Positions 61,609 to 64,000 of a stretch of DNA of 64,000 bases are shown one piece after another. The notes under the pieces were generated by a model, which did no database searches, was not told the origin of the DNA, and worked only from the letters and a program-made list of their open reading frames with translations. The stretch covers positions 1-64,000 of the forward strand of contig NZ_JBFNXH010000005.1 of NCBI RefSeq assembly GCF_040812395.1, read 5' to 3'. Each line of letters begins with the position of its first letter. The stretch's first letter is position 1. Source of the DNA: Paenibacillus_E sp040812395 (GTDB lineage Bacteria; Bacillota; Bacilli; Paenibacillales; NBRC-103111). A program made the position numbers and the translations under genes.

Positions 61609-62658
61609 TTAACCACGCGACACGCCAGCGCTGTCGAATGTCGCCATTTCCTTCATGATCTTGCCAGCGGCGTCGATCAGGTTGAAGCAAAGCACAGCGC
61701 CTGTACCTTCACCCAGGCGCATATCCATCTGCAGCATCGCTCCGAGGCCAACTGCGTCAAGCAGCTTCGCGTGCCCCTGCTCATGCGATAAGTGCGAGGC
61801 GAGCATATAAGACGCGCTTAACGGCGCTAACCGGCTCGCCACTAAGGCAGCCGCCGACGAAATGAAGCCGTCGATAACCACAGGGCAGCGATTCTTCGCT
61901 GCGCCCAGAATCACGCCAACTAGACCGGCGATCTCAAGTCCTCCGACCTTCGCAAGCACGTCAAGAGCATCCTCAGCGTTCGGTTCATTGATGGCGAGCG
62001 CCTGCTTGACAACTGCTTGCTTATGCAGCCAACGCGCATCGTCAATGCCTGTTCCCCGGCCTACGGCGCTGCCGGTTTCCAATCCCGTCAGCGCGCAGAG
62101 AATCGCCGCGCTCGCTGTGGTATTGCCAATCCCCATGTCTCCCGTAGCGAAGAGACTGTAGCCTTTGGCCACGTAGGCATCCACTACATCTGCGCCTGCG
62201 AGGATCGCTTGGAGGGCTTCTTCGCGTGTCATTGCCGCTTCGCGTGCCATGTTGCGCGTTCCTTTTCTTACTTTACGGGACAGGAGAGCCTGGTGCTCCA
62301 GATCCGCATTCACGCCGATATCCACACAGACAACATCCGCACCTGCGTGACGTGCCAATACATTGACGGCAGCGCCACCCGATAAGAAATTCATCACCAT
62401 TTGCGGCGTGACTTCAGCCGGGAATGCGCTTACGCCTTCCTCGCACACACCGTGATCGCCCGCCATGACGATAACGGCCTTTTTTTCAAAAACAGGCATG
62501 ACCTCACCCGTAATCCCCGCCACTTGACGAGCGATATCTTCCAGCTTGCCTAAGCTTCCTGGCGGTTTCGTCAACTGATCCAAATGCTGATTGGCAAGAT
62601 TCACGAACTCTTGGTGTAACGGTTTAATGCTTTCAACAATATGATCCAAATGATTCAT
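61609..62658 (-). CDS. cobT: Nicotinate-nucleotide:dimethylbenzimidazole phosphoribosyltransferase
   Basis: A 349-residue CobT, activating the lower ligand base. LTKPPGSLGKLEDIARQ, VIVMAGDHGVCEEGVSAFPAEVT and GDMGIGNTTASAAI are family hallmarks; the catalytic glutamate lies near the C-terminus (RLGEGTGAVL). Confidence 0.95.
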   Translation of the reverse strand: MNHLDHIVESIKPLHQEFVNLANQHLDQLTKPPGSLGKLEDIARQVAGITGEVMPVFEKKAVIVMAGDHGVCEEGVSAFPAEVTPQMVMNFLSGGAAVNVLARHAGADVVCVDIGVNADLEHQALLSRKVRKGTRNMAREAAMTREEALQAILAGADVVDAYVAKGYSLFATGDMGIGNTTASAAILCALTGLETGSAVGRGTGIDDARWLHKQAVVKQALAINEPNAEDALDVLAKVGGLEIAGLVGVILGAAKNRCPVVIDGFISSAAALVASRLAPLSASYMLASHLSHEQGHAKLLDAVGLGAMLQMDMRLGEGTGAVLCFNLIDAAGKIMKEMATFDSAGVSRG

Positions 62659-62682
62659 GACTAAAAATCCCCTGTCCGTTGA

Positions 62683-63459
62683 CTATTTTCCTGGCTGCAA
62701 TAAAATTTGCGGAGCGTGATTAAGCGGATGCTGTAAAACGATGGGCTCCGTACCATACACCTCAGCAATTAAATGACTTGTAATAATTTCTTTAGGCGTC
62801 CCGATAGCCGCCACGCCCCCATTGTGAACAACCATCAATCGGCTGCAGTACTGCGCCGCTAAATTCAAATCATGAAGAACGGCAACCACTGTCAGTTCGG
62901 AATCGCGCTGCCATTCCTTGATATAGTCCATCATCTGCACCTGATAGCCGATGTCCAGAAATGTCGTCGGCTCATCGAGCATGAGCAGCTTCGGCTGCTG
63001 CGCCATGACTTTGCCTAACGCAACTCGCTGACGTTCGCCGCCGCTAAGCATCTCAATCTTTCGCTGTGCAAGTGGATCCAGACGCAGCTTGGCAATAATT
63101 GCGGCAATGAGCGTTTCGGCTTCCTCTGTGTCTTCGCCGAGCCAACTTTGAAAGGGGTATCGGCCCATTTCCACGACCTCTTGAACGGTAAATCCGACCG
63201 GAGGCAGAGCATCCTGCTGAAGCACCGCCAGCCATCTGGCCAACTCTTTACGAGAATAGGAGGCAACTGGATGTCCATCCAAACGAACCTCCCCATCCGT
63301 TACCGGATCTACACCAGATAACAACCGCAAAAGCGTTGACTTGCCGCTGCCATTCGGTCCAATAATACCGAAAAACTCGCCTTGCTTAACCTCGAAGCTG
63401 ATTCGATCCAGCACGTGCTGGCCTTTGAAGCTACGAGAAAGCTGCTCAACCTCAATCAT
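62683..63459 (-). CDS. FecE/BtuD-type ABC ATPase
   Basis: A 258-residue ATPase of the iron-siderophore/B12 uptake class: Walker A GPNGSGKS, signature LSGGERQRV, Walker B LLMLDEPTTFLD and HDLNLAAQYC. With the permease upstream and the cob genes downstream, cobalamin or cobinamide import is likely. I use the ATG at 63459, 9 bases after AAGAGG; ATG at 63465 is an alternative coupled to the permease stop. Confidence 0.9.
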   Translation of the reverse strand: MIEVEQLSRSFKGQHVLDRISFEVKQGEFFGIIGPNGSGKSTLLRLLSGVDPVTDGEVRLDGHPVASYSRKELARWLAVLQQDALPPVGFTVQEVVEMGRYPFQSWLGEDTEEAETLIAAIIAKLRLDPLAQRKIEMLSGGERQRVALGKVMAQQPKLLMLDEPTTFLDIGYQVQMMDYIKEWQRDSELTVVAVLHDLNLAAQYCSRLMVVHNGGVAAIGTPKEIITSHLIAEVYGTEPIVLQHPLNHAPQILLQPGK

Positions 63460-63464
63460 TTTCA

Positions 63465-64000
63465 TCAACCTCTTAACGTTTTCTTATCCTTATGCAGTAA
63501 ATAAGCAAAGAATGGCGCCCCTAAAAAGGCTGTAATCACGCCTAACGGAATTTCAGTAGGGCTAAGCAGCGTGCGGGCCAGCGTATCTGCCCATAGCACG
63601 TAAATCCCCCCGCCTATCGCGGAAAGCGGTATAATTAAACGATAATCCGGGCCTACTAACAACCGCACCAGATGCGGCACAATAAGTCCTACAAAACCTA
63701 TGACGCCTGCTACTGAAACAGCAGCAGCTGTAATAAAAGTGGATACAACAAGCACAATCAGTTTCGTCCGTTCCACATGAACTCCTAGATGAGAAGCCTG
63801 ACGTTCTCCAAGCGCAAGCAAATTCAGCGGTCTTGCATAAGAGATAAGCACTACAAAACCAATGACCAAGTAGGGCGACATTGTCCATGCATAGGACCAG
63901 CCCCGCATCGCCAAGCTCCCCATGAGCCAAAATACGATTTCATTAATAACTTGGTTCGAAATGGATACCATAAACGACACAATAGCCCCTAAGAAAGCTT
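63465..64000 (-). CDS. FecCD-family permease, cut by the window end
   Basis: The C-terminal about 178 residues of a BtuC/FecCD permease; the reading frame is open to the window edge, so the 5' half lies outside. RPLNLLALGERQASHLGVHVER and GVIGFVGLIVPHLVRLLVGPDYR are the coupling-helix signatures. The stop overlaps the ATPase start. Predicted vitamin B12/corrinoid permease by context. Confidence 0.92.
   Translation of the reverse strand, partial: AFLGAIVSFMVSISNQVINEIVFWLMGSLAMRGWSYAWTMSPYLVIGFVVLISYARPLNLLALGERQASHLGVHVERTKLIVLVVSTFITAAAVSVAGVIGFVGLIVPHLVRLLVGPDYRLIIPLSAIGGGIYVLWADTLARTLLSPTEIPLGVITAFLGAPFFAYLLHKDKKTLRG

Noticed and set aside
1..64000. CRISPR arrays, tRNA/rRNA genes, IS elements
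   Set aside because: I saw no regularly spaced 25-40 base repeats, no cloverleaf-like tRNA ends and no transposase or integrase reading frames by eye; short tRNA-like sequences could be missed without a covariance search.

Overview
The window looks like chromosomal DNA of a low-to-mid GC Gram-positive spore-former of the Paenibacillus type. The evidence is strong AGGAGG-like ribosome sites, frequent TTG/GTG starts, a T-box before a TyrZ-type tyrosyl-tRNA synthetase, an S-box (SAM-I) riboswitch before met genes, futalosine-pathway menaquinone synthesis (mqnC) and a maltodextrin uptake operon. The species assignment is inferred from gene types, not from a marker gene. I saw no rRNA, tRNA, CRISPR array, transposase or phage structural gene.

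Left third (1-22 kb), mostly housekeeping. Genes and elements in order: a small membrane protein; mqnC; a SAM-riboswitch-controlled methionine operon (metA, metI-like, metC-like, read leftward); a small orphan gene; an Xre repressor with a degenerate ImmA-like partner; corA with a leader ORF and alternative hairpins; tyrZ with its T-box; an HRDC-domain gene behind a promoter-proximal terminator; two small conserved genes; uxaE with a divergent AraC regulator; a 5'-3' exonuclease; an SsuE-type FMN reductase behind a leader terminator; a 1071-residue double GT-C glycosyltransferase; a LysR regulator; and a divergent short-chain dehydrogenase broken by a frameshift.

Middle (22-37 kb). A compact leftward operon of 14 genes looks like an undescribed natural-product locus. 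It carries counterparts of the butirosin side-chain enzymes: an acyl carrier protein (BtrI-like), an ATP-grasp amino-acid:ACP ligase (BtrJ-like), a PLP fold-III decarboxylase (BtrK-like), a luciferase-like FMN monooxygenase (BtrO-like) and a BtrH-like acyltransferase. It also has a second ACP, a second BtrH-like protein and an adenylating enzyme. The remaining genes are a thymidylate-kinase-like kinase, a nucleotidyltransferase, a membrane-anchored 5'-nucleotidase and a three-gene ABC exporter. No aminocyclitol core gene is present, so the acceptor of the acyl chain is unknown. Upstream lie an orphan NarL-type response regulator and a chemoreceptor.

Right part (39-64 kb). A maltodextrin ABC transporter with a lipoprotein alpha-amylase is divergent from a LacI-type regulator and a GH15 glucoamylase-like gene, with several LacI/CcpA-type operators between them. 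Then come a HAD phosphatase; two overlapping DGQHR (DndB-like) genes without other dnd genes; an aminotransferase; an M50 protease; a Spx/ArsC-like protein; a flavin-binding oxidase-like protein; and an RluA-family pseudouridine synthase. The last genes form a leftward cobalamin operon (FecCD permease cut by the window end, ATPase, cobT, cobU, cbiB, cobS, cobC, cobQ, pduO) that runs directly into the pseudouridine synthase.
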